Positions 45,803 through 55,255 are shown, numbered from the stretch's first letter. The stretch is 64,000 nt of DNA from Chryseobacterium gleum (GCA_945883565.1 CAMCXO010000013.1:1-64000), one strand, 5' to 3'. The notes: generated by a model not told the origin, from the letters alone. Program-made: numbers and translations.

Positions 45803-48442
45803 TTAAAGTTCTAAACTAAATTGTCCGCTTTCTTCTATTCGGGTACCAGGGGGCGGTGTTATAGTATCTATGGTTTCGTTAACTGCCTCTTTGAGGTCAA
45901 CAACTTCCTCGATATCTTCTTCTTCATCCGGAGGCAAAACATTTATGGTTTTTAGGTTATTTGGGCTAATCTGTTTGCCTAAAGCTTTAAAACCCTTAAC
46001 CGCAATAAATGTTTCCAAATCAATTAGAAGGTTATCTCTCGATTTTCCACTTTCTTCTTCAAAAATCAATTCAATTTTAGGGTGGTTTGCATCCAAAAGG
46101 TGTAAAATTTCTGTTTGAGGATGCTCGCTGCCAATGTATTCAGGTTTCTGAATTTCTTCGGCGAGAAATCGTTTTACGTACACTTTCTGGCGTTCTCCAT
46201 CGAAGTAAATAGCGCACAAAACCCTCTCAGGCCTCCATTTTTCCAGGTAAACGCCATGGTCTTCCAAATGCGCCATTAGATCAACGGCCAGCAAGCGGTA
46301 TTTGCCATTTTTAGTGATTTCCACAATTCGGTCGTCGCCCGAAAACGCCCCTAAAAGACGGCCTCTTCCATCGGCATTTAAGCGGTTAACCGATTGGTCG
46401 TGCCAAATCTTTCTTGGAGCGAGTGTAGAAATACCCTCTTGTTTAAGCTCCACCCGTTTAACTGGGTATTTGCTCACCAAATTGCCTTTAGAGTTGCGGC
46501 TTTTAATACCCAGTTGCGAAAAATCGATATCGAACTTTAGTTTTTTCAAGTTTTGTAAAGCCCGCAAATGCACACTCACCACCTCAGCTTCTCCATTTGG
46601 ATTGGCCGAAAAATACATCAGCTTCGACTTTGGATTTCCTTGTGTAAGATCGTATTCTTTATCTCGGGTTATGCCTTGTACGGTAAACCTTTTCATAAAG
46701 CACTTACCGCTGCCACCGTCTAAATAAATCAAATTATACACCGTTCGTTCATCGTTCTTTTTAAATACGCCAACATAGCGAATGCCTTTGCCAACAAAAG
46801 TTTTCTGATCCACTTTGGTAACCATCATCCTACCATCTTCCCGAAATACAACTACATCGTCTAAATCTGAGCAATCAAATAAAAATTCATCCTTTTTTAA
46901 GCTGCTCCCGACAAAACCTTCTTCGCGATTAACATAGAATTTAACATTGGCCATGGCCACTTGGGTGGCTTCTATGGCATCGAAAAGCCTTAATTCGGTT
47001 TTCCGTGGGTATTTATGGCCATATCGTTTTTTAAGACCTAAAAACCAGTTAATGGCGTATTCAATCAAGTTTGAAAGCTGATGCTGAACCTCTTGTATTT
47101 TCTTTTCGATTTCCAAAATCAAATCGTTTGCTTTATCCGAATCGAATTTGGTAATGCGCTTAATCCGAATTTCAGTAAGTCGAACTATATCGTCATCGGT
47201 TACCAAGCGCATAAGCTTTCCAATGTGCGGTTCGAGGCCTTTTCGAATAAACTGTATAACCTGTTCCCAATTTTCAGCTTCTTCAATATCGCGATAAATA
47301 CGATTTTCTATAAAAATACGCTCTAAAGAAGCGAAATGCCATTGTTCTTGAAGTTCCCCCAGTTTTATTTCCAACTCACGCCGAATAAGATCGAGGGTAT
47401 GGTCGGTGTTGCGCTTTAAAATCTCGCTAACGCCTAAAAACTCGGGCCTGTCGTTATGTATAACACAGGCCATTGGAGAAATAGACATTTCACAATCGGT
47501 GAAAGCGTATAGCGCGTCTATGGTTTGATCGGGAGATACTCCCGGTGGCAGATGAATCAGAATTTCAACTTGGTCGGCAGTATTGTCTTCAATTTTCTTT
47601 ACCTTGATTTTGCCTTTTTCGTTGGCTTTTAAAATACTGTCTATCAAACTTCCGGTATGGGTACCGAAAGGTATTTCGGTTATGGTGAGCATTCGATTGC
47701 CCACATCGTTAATCTTGGCTCTTACACGCACCTTCCCTCCTCTCACTCCATCTTGATAATGGCTTATATCGGCTAAGCCGCCTGTTGGAAAGTCGGGGAA
47801 CAAAACAAAGGACTCTCCTTTTAGAATGGCCACCGAGGCCTCGATTAACTCGTTAAAATTATGTGGCAAAATTTTGGTGGAAAGCCCCACGGCTATGCCT
47901 TCTACCCCTTGAGCCAATAAGAGCGGGAAACGGGCCGGAAAATGCAAAGGTTCTTTTCCGCGGCCATCGTATGACGATTGCCATTGGGTAAGCTTAGGGT
48001 GGTATAGAACCTCTAATGCAAAAGGGGTTAATCGGGCTTCTATATATCGGGGTGCTGCGGCAGAGTCGCCCGTTAGTATGTTACCCCAGTTGCCTTGGCA
48101 ATCAATGAGCAAATCTTTTTGCCCCAATTGAACCAAAGCATCGCCAATAGAAGCATCACCATGAGGGTGGTACTTCATGGTATGGCCAATTAAATTGGCC
48201 ACTTTATGGTAGCGCCCATCGTGTAATTCATCCAGGGCGTGAAGCAGCCGCCTCTGCACCGGCTTTAAGCCATCATTTAAAGCAGGAACCGCTCGTTCCA
48301 GAATAACATAAGAGGCATAATCGAGGAAATAATCCTGGTACATGCCCGAAACCTTTAAAACCTTCGAATGGCCTTCTTCGGTTTTAGCGTGGTTACCGTG
48401 GTCTGCGCTCAGCTCATCTTCAGAGTGCATCGTCTCCTCCAT
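45803..48442 (-). CDS. parC: DNA topoisomerase IV subunit A
   Basis: Cleavage subunit of the type IIA topoisomerase that unlinks daughter chromosomes. The N-terminal breakage-reunion domain shows DYASYVILERAVPALNDGLKPVQRR and AAPRYIEARL with the catalytic Tyr (Tyr133 from this start). The C-terminal domain has degenerate beta-pinwheel blades, and the acidic tail ends in SLEL. It is 879 residues from the ATG at 48442; an ATG at 48430 is equally possible. Both overlap the end of the membrane-protein gene upstream (23 or 11 nt), indicating coupling. Its order after parE supports topoisomerase IV over gyrase. Confidence 0.92.
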   Translation of the reverse strand: MEETMHSEDELSADHGNHAKTEEGHSKVLKVSGMYQDYFLDYASYVILERAVPALNDGLKPVQRRLLHALDELHDGRYHKVANLIGHTMKYHPHGDASIGDALVQLGQKDLLIDCQGNWGNILTGDSAAAPRYIEARLTPFALEVLYHPKLTQWQSSYDGRGKEPLHFPARFPLLLAQGVEGIAVGLSTKILPHNFNELIEASVAILKGESFVLFPDFPTGGLADISHYQDGVRGGKVRVRAKINDVGNRMLTITEIPFGTHTGSLIDSILKANEKGKIKVKKIEDNTADQVEILIHLPPGVSPDQTIDALYAFTDCEMSISPMACVIHNDRPEFLGVSEILKRNTDHTLDLIRRELEIKLGELQEQWHFASLERIFIENRIYRDIEEAENWEQVIQFIRKGLEPHIGKLMRLVTDDDIVRLTEIRIKRITKFDSDKANDLILEIEKKIQEVQHQLSNLIEYAINWFLGLKKRYGHKYPRKTELRLFDAIEATQVAMANVKFYVNREEGFVGSSLKKDEFLFDCSDLDDVVVFREDGRMMVTKVDQKTFVGKGIRYVGVFKKNDERTVYNLIYLDGGSGKCFMKRFTVQGITRDKEYDLTQGNPKSKLMYFSANPNGEAEVVSVHLRALQNLKKLKFDIDFSQLGIKSRNSKGNLVSKYPVKRVELKQEGISTLAPRKIWHDQSVNRLNADGRGRLLGAFSGDDRIVEITKNGKYRLLAVDLMAHLEDHGVYLEKWRPERVLCAIYFDGERQKVYVKRFLAEEIQKPEYIGSEHPQTEILHLLDANHPKIELIFEEESGKSRDNLLIDLETFIAVKGFKALGKQISPNNLKTINVLPPDEEEDIEEVVDLKEAVNETIDTITPPPGTRIEESGQFSLEL

Positions 48443-48908
48443 CGGAAATACCCTTGTTTTTGCGCAAGGTACCACGCAAACTTCTTTCTAAGTCGCGCAC
48501 TTCCGATTTTCTTAAATACGAAATAGGCACTTTAATGCGCTTGGCATTGCCTTCTTTGCTGTCAACAGAAAGTATCAAACTGCGCCTAAAAGGCCAACTG
48601 CTTATTTTAAACGATTTCAATTTTCGCTTTGGGAACTCGGTATGTTTAAAAAACAACTTAGAAAAAGGCTGAAGAAAAGGCTCTTTGGCTGTAAAAATTA
48701 ATACTTCACCATCGCTGTCAAATTCAAACACAGGCAAACCTCTGTAAATAAAAAACAAACCGACCGCAATCATTATCGGACTTATGGGCGGTAATCCGGA
48801 TAACGAACCTTCAAGTCCGGTTCTCACCACATCAAATAAAACCACCAGTACAAGCAGTAAATAATACAATTTGAAAAAAGTATATCTCTGTTTATTGTGT
48901 AATCTCAT
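48420..48908 (-). CDS. uncharacterised membrane protein between parE and parC
   Basis: 162-residue protein with two N-terminal helices (about 12-32 and 42-57) followed by a cytoplasmic beta-rich part with a PH-like layout ([18 protein letters not shown], then [17 protein letters not shown]) and a charged C-terminal helix ([14 protein letters not shown]). No family I can name with certainty. The gene overlaps parE by 17 nt and parC by about 11-23 nt, so all three are one translational unit. Such overlap suggests a role linked to topoisomerase IV or to its placing at the membrane; this is inference. Confidence 0.75.
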   Translation of the reverse strand: MRLHNKQRYTFFKLYYLLLVLVVLFDVVRTGLEGSLSGLPPISPIMIAVGLFFIYRGLPVFEFDSDGEVLIFTAKEPFLQPFSKLFFKHTEFPKRKLKSFKISSWPFRRSLILSVDSKEGNAKRIKVPISYLRKSEVRDLERSLRGTLRKNKGISDGGDDAL

Positions 48909-50757
48909 CTAATTCCTCTATAAAGTTTTTCTCAACTCTCAGGTTTTCTATAATAAACGACTGCCGGTTCGGGGTGTTCTTTCCCATATAAAACTCTAAC
49001 AAACTGGCAATGGTTTGGTCTTTCGCCAAAAGTACGGGTTCTAGTCTTATATTTTCACCTATAAAATTGCGAAATTCATCGGGAGAAATTTCACCCAATC
49101 CCTTGAAACGTGTAATCTCGGGCTTACCGCTTAATTCAGTAAGCGCATTGCGTTTTTCTTCTTCCGAATAACAATAAATAGTTTGTTTTTTATTTCTCAC
49201 CCTAAAAAGAGGGGTCTGCAAGATGTACAGATGCCCTTCGCGCACCAATTCGGGGAAAAATTGCAAGAAGAACGAAATGAGTAAAAGTCGAATGTGCATA
49301 CCATCCACATCGGCATCGGTGGCCACCACCACATTGTTGTAGCGCAAATCTTCCAACCCATCTTCAATGTTTAGAGCAGATTGAAGTAAATTAAATTCCT
49401 CGTTTTCGTACACTACTTTCTTACTTAAACCATAACAATTCAAAGGTTTTCCCTTCAAACTAAAAACGGCCTGGGTATTTACATCTCTCGATTTGGTGAT
49501 AGAGCCTGATGCCGAATCACCTTCGGTAATGAAAAGAGTGGTTTCTAATCGCCTTTCGTTTTTTTGATCGTTGTAGTGAATACGACAATCGCGTAATTTT
49601 TTATTGTGTAAACTGGCCTTTTTGGCCCTTTCACGCGCTAGTTTTTGAATACCGGCCAAATCTTTTCTTTCGCGCTCTGCCCGTAAAATTTTGCGTTGAA
49701 TGGCCTCTGCCACCTCCGGATGTCGGTGCAAATAGTTGTCGAGATGGGTTTTTACGAAATCCATAATAAAACTCCTTACCGAAGGTCCTTCCGGCCCCAT
49801 ATCGTTGCTGCCCAGTTTGGTTTTGGTTTGAGATTCAAAAACAGGTTCCATTACCTTTATACTCACCGCGGCAATTACACTTTGCCGAATGTCGCCGGCC
49901 TCAAAGTTTTTATTATAAAACTCCCGCAATGTTTTCACCAAAGCCTCTCTAAATGCGCTTTGATGGGTTCCGCCCTGAGTGGTATGCTGTCCATTAACAA
50001 AGCTGTAGTACTGCTCACTTTGCGATTTATCGCTGTGGGTCAAAGCAATTTCAATGTCTTCGCCTTTTAAATGCACTATTTCGTGCATGATTTCGCCATC
50101 TATATTGTCTTGCAGCAAATCGCGCAATCCATTCTCAGAATAGAATTTTAAACCGTTATAGATAAGAGTTAAGCCCGGATTTAAGTAAACATAGTTCTTA
50201 AACATCCGCTCTATGTACTCATCAACAAAACGGTAATTTTTGAAAATACCCGGATCTGGTTCAAAAGTCACCCAAGTTCCCTGCCGCTTGTCGGAAGTTT
50301 CAATTTGGAGATCGAGCACCAAATCGCCGCCTTCAAATTCTGCTGCCTTGGTTTGACCTTCTCTGAAGGATTGCACCCTAAACCAACGGCTTAATGCATT
50401 TACCGCCTTGGTTCCCACACCATTCAAACCAACGGCTTTCTTAAAGGCTTTGCTGTCGTACTTGGCGCCAGTATTAATGCGCGATACACAGTCAATTACT
50501 TTTCCCAATGGAATACCACGGCCATAGTCGCGAACACTCACCCGGCCTTCTTTAATAGTAACCTCTATGGTTTTGCCCGATCCCATAACGAACTCATCAA
50601 TAGAATTGTCGAGAACTTCTTTCAGCAAAATGTAAATACCATCATCCGGTGCACTGCCATCGCCCAGTTTCCCTATGTACATACCTGGCCTCAGGCGGAT
50701 ATGCTCTTTCCAGTCTAAAGACCGAATGCTGTTTTCGTCGTATTGTGGAATGGACAT
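48892..50757 (-). CDS. parE: DNA topoisomerase IV subunit B
   Basis: ATPase subunit of topoisomerase IV. GHKL ATPase motifs: [22 protein letters not shown] and [13 protein letters not shown]. The TOPRIM domain has [10 protein letters not shown] and [15 protein letters not shown]. At 621 residues it lacks the insert found in long gyrase B proteins. The order parE, membrane protein, parC supports the topoisomerase IV call. A frame-near CAAAATTTA sequence just upstream resembles a -7 box, but with imperfect spacing. Confidence 0.94.
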   Translation of the reverse strand: MSIPQYDENSIRSLDWKEHIRLRPGMYIGKLGDGSAPDDGIYILLKEVLDNSIDEFVMGSGKTIEVTIKEGRVSVRDYGRGIPLGKVIDCVSRINTGAKYDSKAFKKAVGLNGVGTKAVNALSRWFRVQSFREGQTKAAEFEGGDLVLDLQIETSDKRQGTWVTFEPDPGIFKNYRFVDEYIERMFKNYVYLNPGLTLIYNGLKFYSENGLRDLLQDNIDGEIMHEIVHLKGEDIEIALTHSDKSQSEQYYSFVNGQHTTQGGTHQSAFREALVKTLREFYNKNFEAGDIRQSVIAAVSIKVMEPVFESQTKTKLGSNDMGPEGPSVRSFIMDFVKTHLDNYLHRHPEVAEAIQRKILRAERERKDLAGIQKLARERAKKASLHNKKLRDCRIHYNDQKNERRLETTLFITEGDSASGSITKSRDVNTQAVFSLKGKPLNCYGLSKKVVYENEEFNLLQSALNIEDGLEDLRYNNVVVATDADVDGMHIRLLLISFFLQFFPELVREGHLYILQTPLFRVRNKKQTIYCYSEEEKRNALTELSGKPEITRFKGLGEISPDEFRNFIGENIRLEPVLLAKDQTIASLLEFYMGKNTPNRQSFIIENLRVEKNFIEELDEITQ

Positions 50758-50846
50758 TTTTTAAATTGGTATAGGATGCAAAATTTAAGCAATTCTAGCC
50801 ACTTTCTTAGAGTGTTGGTGTGAGTTATTCACATTATATTCTCTCT

Positions 50847-51785
50847 TTATAACCTATCAAAACCGCTTAAAACAGATTGGGCCTTTTCTGCATCCATTTG
50901 TAGTTGTTTGATTAACCCATCTAAACTGTTGAATCGTTGTTCGTCTCGTAATCTTTGGTAAAAGGAAAGCTTCAATGTTTTGTTGTACAACGAGCCATTG
51001 AAGTCGAATAAATGCACCTCAATTCGAAACGTATTTCCTGAAACAGTGGGGCGCTCGCCCAGATTGCACATGCCTTTATACAACTTATCATCAAATTTAA
51101 CCATAACCGCGTATACCCCATTAGCCGGTATGTGCTTGTTTTCATCGTTTAGTTGCAGATTGGCTGTTGGAAACCCTAAGGTTCTACCAATGGCATCGCC
51201 TTCAACCACTTTTCCGCTCAAAGCATAAGGGTAACCCAAAAAACCATTGGCTTTCTCAATATCGCCTAACTCCAAGGCTTTGCGAATTTTGGTACTGCTT
51301 ACCGCTACTTCATCTATATCGTGTGCCGGAATTTCTTCTACTTCAAAACCGTATAATGGCCCAAATTCTTTAAGATGTGCAAAACTGCCTTCGCGGTTAC
51401 GGCCAAAATGGTGATCGTAACCGATAACCAGTCGCTTTACCCCAATTTTTTGAACCAAAATATTTCGAACGAACTCTAAGGAAGTGGTTCTGGAAAATGC
51501 CAAATTAAAAGGATGAACAATTAAATGATCGAGACCCATTTGGGCCAAACGTTCGGTTTTTTCATCTAATGAATTGAGTAACTTCAACGGCCTTTCGGGC
51601 TGGAGTATTTGACGGGGATGAGGCGAAAAAGTCAGTAAAACGCTCTCACCGCCAACCCGCTTAGCCACTTCGCACAAGCGCCCAATAATAAGTTGATGCC
51701 CTTTATGCACACCGTCGAACGTGCCGGTTGTAGCCACCGCTACGGGCAGTCTTTCAAATTCTTCAATAGAATGGTAAACCCGCAT
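50847..51785 (-). CDS. ribF: bifunctional riboflavin kinase/FMN adenylyltransferase
   Basis: Makes FMN and then FAD from riboflavin. The N-terminal adenylyltransferase domain has ATTGTFDGVHKGHQLIIGRL and the KRLVIGYDHHFGRNREG and SSTKIRKALELG segments. The C-terminal flavokinase domain has GRTLGFPTANLQL and PANGVYAVMV. From the ATG at 51785 the product is 312 residues, the normal length. The frame continues upstream to 51896, but that extension lies inside the permease gene. The ATG overlaps the permease stop by one base (TAATG), so the two genes are coupled. Confidence 0.95.
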   Translation of the reverse strand: MRVYHSIEEFERLPVAVATTGTFDGVHKGHQLIIGRLCEVAKRVGGESVLLTFSPHPRQILQPERPLKLLNSLDEKTERLAQMGLDHLIVHPFNLAFSRTTSLEFVRNILVQKIGVKRLVIGYDHHFGRNREGSFAHLKEFGPLYGFEVEEIPAHDIDEVAVSSTKIRKALELGDIEKANGFLGYPYALSGKVVEGDAIGRTLGFPTANLQLNDENKHIPANGVYAVMVKFDDKLYKGMCNLGERPTVSGNTFRIEVHLFDFNGSLYNKTLKLSFYQRLRDEQRFNSLDGLIKQLQMDAEKAQSVLSGFDRL

Positions 51786-53029
51786 TATTCGTAGCGCAAT
51801 GCTTCTATAGGATCCAACTTTGCTGCTCTTTGGGCTGGATAATAACCACTTACTACCCCAACCAAAAAGCAAACCCCAACCGCCAAAAGCAACCAATTGT
51901 AAGGAATAAAAAAGCTTCCCCCCACCAGTTGGGCCACCAAATTGCCAATTACAATTCCTAAAATGCTACCGGCTATTCCACCAAATTGGCTAATAATAAC
52001 AGCTTCACTTAAAAACTGGAGCCGAATGGCGTACGAAGGGGCACCTAGGGCTTTGAGGGTTCCAATTTCACGGGTGCGCTCGGTAACACTTACCAACATA
52101 ATATTCATTAGGGCGATGGCTGCGCCTAAAAGGGTAATACCTCCAATAAACGTTGCCGCGAATTTCACATATTTCAAATTATCAATCAGGGCTTTAGATA
52201 TATTATCGCTTTTGGTAACATTAAAATTGTCTTCTTCCAAGGGGGGTAATTTCCTCACACTGCGCATCAAGGCTGTTGCCTGTCCTACAGTGGCATCTAC
52301 TTCTAAGGCCGATCTTGCCATAATGTTAATAGCGTGGGTTCGGTTGGCGGCGGAAAAGCTGTACCTCGCTTCGGTATATGGAATAATACACATTTTATCG
52401 CCCCCAAACCCCACTCCATTTCCTTTTGATTTTAAAACGCCTATTATCCTATAACGCTTGCCTCTTAAACTAACCGATTTGTTTATGGGGTCTTCCGACC
52501 CAAAGAGCAAACTTTTTAACTCGCTTCCTATTATTATTACCGGACGGGCGTTTTCTATTTCGTTAACCGTGAAATTGCGCCCATTCTCAAGCTCATAACT
52601 CCCGGTTGTTAAATAATTGGCATCGGCAGCCATTACGTTAATGTTTGGATTGGTTTTCTTATTTCCTGCCTTTAATACGCCCATGCCGTTTGCCATAAAC
52701 GAAATACTCACCACTGCGCCAGGCATATCAAAACGCGATGCAAACTGTTCAGCCTCTCGTTTGCTTATGGGGGGAAAGGCTTTAGGGCGTTGTCCGCGGT
52801 TATTAATAAACACCTGCATGGCCCTGTTTTGAATGGTGATGGTATTGGCGCCTAATTGGCTAAAATTACCGGTAATGGTTTGCTCAATGGCATCGGTAGA
52901 CGTTAAAATGCCCACCAAAGCAGTAATGCCTATGGCAATAATTAAAATGGTTAAAACCGCTCTAAGCATTTGGCCTTTAATGGCTTCGAGGGCCATGCGC
53001 ACGTACTCGCGAAACAGTTTTATTTGCAT
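51785..53029 (-). CDS. MacB-type ABC transporter permease (FtsX domain)
   Basis: Membrane subunit of a mechanotransmission-type ABC system. An N-terminal helix (about 17-42), a periplasmic MacB core domain (about 50-245), then three helices in the FtsX domain with [35 protein letters not shown] and a final [17 protein letters not shown]. The ATPase and adaptor are not next to it, which is common in Bacteroidota. The start at 53029 ([10 protein letters not shown]) lies 4 nt from a -7-like box; an ATG at 53044 lies upstream of it. What it moves is not known. Confidence 0.9.
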   Translation of the reverse strand: MQIKLFREYVRMALEAIKGQMLRAVLTILIIAIGITALVGILTSTDAIEQTITGNFSQLGANTITIQNRAMQVFINNRGQRPKAFPPISKREAEQFASRFDMPGAVVSISFMANGMGVLKAGNKKTNPNINVMAADANYLTTGSYELENGRNFTVNEIENARPVIIIGSELKSLLFGSEDPINKSVSLRGKRYRIIGVLKSKGNGVGFGGDKMCIIPYTEARYSFSAANRTHAINIMARSALEVDATVGQATALMRSVRKLPPLEEDNFNVTKSDNISKALIDNLKYVKFAATFIGGITLLGAAIALMNIMLVSVTERTREIGTLKALGAPSYAIRLQFLSEAVIISQFGGIAGSILGIVIGNLVAQLVGGSFFIPYNWLLLAVGVCFLVGVVSGYYPAQRAAKLDPIEALRYE

Positions 53030-53033
53030 GTTA

Positions 53034-53041
53034 CGAAGATA
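53034..53041 (-). promoter_or_regulatory. -7-like box 4 nt before permease ATG
   Basis: TATCTTCG on the minus strand (one mismatch to TAnnTTTG), then TAAC, then the ATG at 53029. Same 4-nt spacing as dxs, yicC, rsgA and the SDR gene. Confidence 0.35.
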
Positions 53042-53081
53042 CATTGAGCCTTACAATGCCAAGCGCTTCCCCTGCCTATGT

Positions 53082-53108
53082 AAAAAAATAAATGCCCTAA
53101 GGGCATTT
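53082..53108 (-). terminator. terminator after ars cluster
   Basis: On the minus strand, AAATGCCC pairs with GGGCATTT around a 3-nt loop, then runs into ATTTTTTTA. It closes the arsR-arsM-arsC-like transcript. Confidence 0.8.
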
Positions 53109-53163
53109 ACTTGGTTTCTGAATGCGTTAAAATACACTTCAATCAAGCTCAACAATAGGCTGA

Positions 53164-53892
53164 TTAAGGCTTTAGCATTTGAAAAACATACAGCATTTCG
53201 GCCGCAATTTGTCGCGACCTCAAATCGTAAACGGCTGTTTCTTCAGGTGTTCCGTCTGATACTTTGGGGTCGGTATATGGCAACGAAAGTCTGTACTCGG
53301 CCCCCGGAACAAAAGGGCAATTTCTATCGGCTTCCGAGCAAGTCATTACCGCAGCAAATCCTTTTTTAGGAATGGAAGCATGCTCATATGTTTTAGAAAA
53401 TCCGTGAATGGGTTCTAAATTCTCTCCCATTGTTACAGTGTAATCTGGATTGTCTTCTCCACTTTTTGAGATTACAAAGCCTGCCCTTTGCAAAGCCGCT
53501 ACCGCTCGTTCATTAAAAGCCGTAACCTCGGTGCCTCCGCTGTAGGTGCGAACAAATTGCCCCAATCCTACCGAATGGGCAGCTGCCATGGCCCAAATTT
53601 GTCCAAAATGGCTTCTTCTGCTGTTGTGGGTGCAAATAAATACCAATTCTAAGGTCTCCTTGGCATCGAGCTTCTCCTGAATATAGGTGCTCAATTCCAT
53701 CAATACCGCCCGTCTTTCATCCGAAATGGCGGCTATTTCGCGGTGCAAGCTGCCTTGAAATTCCTGAATCTTTGGATACATTGTGGTAGATTTTTGATTT
53801 TCGGTTGTAGAAGCCTTGGTTTGAATGGAAGTTTGGGCCGTAAGCTGATGTAAACCAAAAACCATCAGACCGGTATAAAGAAAGTTTTTCAT
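53164..53892 (-). CDS. arsC: arsenate reductase-like low-molecular-weight phosphatase with N-terminal signal peptide
   Basis: Member of the LMW-phosphatase/thioredoxin-type arsenate reductase family, expected to reduce arsenate to arsenite. The P-loop is FICTHNSRRSH (Cys87, Arg93, C-x5-R). A redox pair lies in MTCSEADRNCPF (Cys185, Cys192), with the same seven-residue step as the Cys82-Cys89 pair of S. aureus ArsC. The protein starts with a convincing signal peptide (about 1-20, MKNFLYTGLMVFGLHQLTAQ), which is not normal for a cytoplasmic reductase. An internal Met38 (53781) would give the usual 205-residue form. Last gene after arsR and arsM, 12 nt downstream of arsM. Confidence 0.82.
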   Translation of the reverse strand: MKNFLYTGLMVFGLHQLTAQTSIQTKASTTENQKSTTMYPKIQEFQGSLHREIAAISDERRAVLMELSTYIQEKLDAKETLELVFICTHNSRRSHFGQIWAMAAAHSVGLGQFVRTYSGGTEVTAFNERAVAALQRAGFVISKSGEDNPDYTVTMGENLEPIHGFSKTYEHASIPKKGFAAVMTCSEADRNCPFVPGAEYRLSLPYTDPKVSDGTPEETAVYDLRSRQIAAEMLYVFQMLKP

Positions 53893-53904
53893 GATTTTAA
53901 AGTT

Positions 53905-54789
53905 TTAGCAACAACCGCTGTTGGGTGCGCACTTTTGAATATCAGACAATTTAACCCTGGGCTTAACTGTATTTTCGGCTGTTGTGGGCTTTTGAGCGTA
54001 TACTGTAAGGCTCAAAATGCCCACTTCACCACTTAGCACTTTGGCAACTCCTTCGGCATCTTGGTACTTGCTCAACAAATCGGTTGGCAAAACAATGGCT
54101 TTTTCTTTCTGAATTCGAACATCTATAAAGCCTGCCTTCTCTATATATGCCAAATATTCTGACTTTTGAATGGCCCCCGAAACACAGCCCGCATACATTT
54201 CCGCGTCTTCTACAAGCGCTTGAGGCAGTTGGCCTTTAAGCACCACATCGGAAATGCTAAAATGACCGCCGGGTTTTAATACCCTAAAGATTTCGCCGAA
54301 AATTCGCGATTTATTGGGAAGCAGATTCAGCACACAATTAGATACCACCACATCGGCCCTTCCGTCGCCAATCGGCATGTTTTCGATATCGCCCAGTCTA
54401 AATTCTACATTGTTAAATCCAAGAGCATCTGCATTGTGTCTGGCTTTTTCTACCATAACCTCGCTAAAATCTACGCCAATTACCTTGCCTTCAGCCCCAC
54501 ACTCGTGACGCGCCACAAAACAATCGTTTCCGGCACCCGAACCCAAGTCTACCACGGTATCGCCTTTGTTTATCATAGCAAATGCGGTGGGCAAACCACA
54601 ACCCAATCCCAAATCAGCCTCTTCCGAATAGCCATCTAAAGACTCATAGCTATCGCTCATGATGTTGTAAACTTCGGTGGAGGACTCAGTGGCCCCGCAA
54701 CAGCTCGACCGGTTAAAGGCAGTAGACTGCGAAGCAATTTCCGAGTACTTCCTGCGCACCATATCTTTAATATCTGCTTCTGTTTTCAT
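53905..54789 (-). CDS. arsM: arsenite S-adenosylmethionine methyltransferase
   Basis: Methylates As(III) with S-adenosylmethionine to mono-, di- and trimethylated products. A SAM-binding motif VVDLGSGAGNDCFVA (about 79-93) lies in a class I methyltransferase fold. The three arsenic-binding cysteines of ArsM are seen: Cys64 in GLGCGLP, Cys152 in VSNCVLNLLP and Cys202 in YAGCVSGA. Extra cysteines occur near the N terminus (SSCCGATES, Cys30-31) and at the very end (CAPNSGCC). 294 residues. It lies between arsR (25-nt gap) and the reductase-like gene (12-nt gap). Confidence 0.93.
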   Translation of the reverse strand: MKTEADIKDMVRRKYSEIASQSTAFNRSSCCGATESSTEVYNIMSDSYESLDGYSEEADLGLGCGLPTAFAMINKGDTVVDLGSGAGNDCFVARHECGAEGKVIGVDFSEVMVEKARHNADALGFNNVEFRLGDIENMPIGDGRADVVVSNCVLNLLPNKSRIFGEIFRVLKPGGHFSISDVVLKGQLPQALVEDAEMYAGCVSGAIQKSEYLAYIEKAGFIDVRIQKEKAIVLPTDLLSKYQDAEGVAKVLSGEVGILSLTVYAQKPTTAENTVKPRVKLSDIQKCAPNSGCC

Positions 54790-54814
54790 TTTTCTGGTTT
54801 TTCATTTCCAATTA

Positions 54815-55162
54815 TTAACAACACCCGCTGTCGGCATCTGTATTTTCGATTGTGCCTTCTACATTTAAAAAGGCCTCCATTTCCAATCGCATCGCCTCCC
54901 ATTGCCCCCTGTCTATGCAGTAATTCACCTTTACCCCCTCTATGCTGCCTTTAATTAACCCAACCTCTTTTAATTCACGCAAATGCTGACTAATAGTGGC
55001 CTGGGCCAAACCAAGCTCTGAAACGAGGTCGCCGTTTATGCAACTTTCGCTTTTCAGCAAAAATTGAAGGATGGCAATGCGGGCGGGATGCCCCAATACC
55101 CTTGCCCAATTGGCCAAGCGGTTCTGGCTCTCGGTAAACAACTCTGTTTTGACTAGTCCCAT
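54815..55162 (-). CDS. arsR: ArsR family metalloregulator
   Basis: Winged-helix repressor expected to be released by arsenite. The helix-turn-helix region reads LVSELGLAQATISQHLRELKEVGLI (about 46-70; given in parts as LVSELGLAQATIS and QHLRELKEVGLI). The usual paired Cys of E. coli ArsR helix 3 is not kept: only Cys41 is present (SESCINGD). Other cysteines are Cys82 (NYCIDRG) and a C-terminal pair in DSGCC (Cys114-115), which may form a different As(III) site. First gene of the cluster, with a palindromic site at 55175-55190 just upstream of its ATG, suggesting autoregulation. Confidence 0.9.
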   Translation of the reverse strand: MGLVKTELFTESQNRLANWARVLGHPARIAILQFLLKSESCINGDLVSELGLAQATISQHLRELKEVGLIKGSIEGVKVNYCIDRGQWEAMRLEMEAFLNVEGTIENTDADSGCC

Positions 55163-55174
55163 AGCAAGTATTTC

Positions 55175-55190
55175 ATTGCAATATTACGAT
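55175..55190. promoter_or_regulatory. candidate ArsR operator
   Basis: 16-bp imperfect palindrome ATTGCAATATTACGAT; six of eight positions match between the two half-sites. It lies 12 bp upstream of the arsR ATG at 55162, where repressor binding would block the cluster. Confidence 0.45.
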
Positions 55191-55204
55191 GAATACATTA
55201 GCAC

Positions 55205-55231
55205 AAAAAAAAATCCGCTCATAAGCGGATT
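55205..55231 (-). terminator. terminator after DUF3078 gene
   Basis: Stem AATCCGCT (55212-55219) and AGCGGATT (55224-55231) with loop CATA. On the minus strand it is followed by a run of nine T. It separates the DUF3078 gene from the ars cluster. Confidence 0.85.
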
Positions 55232-55255
55232 CTTTTTACCAATCTTCAAAGCACT

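Noticed and set aside
51942-52454. 170-residue open frame on the plus strand
   Set aside because: Antisense to the MacB-type permease; its composition mirrors the hydrophobic gene on the other strand.
52833-53369. 178-residue open frame on the plus strand
   Set aside because: Crosses the permease 5' end, a terminator and the 3' end of the phosphatase gene on the opposite strand.
53164-55162. Arsenic cluster as a recent mobile island
   Set aside because: No transposase, integrase, tRNA target or direct repeats flank it, and codon use and promoter style look like the neighbours.
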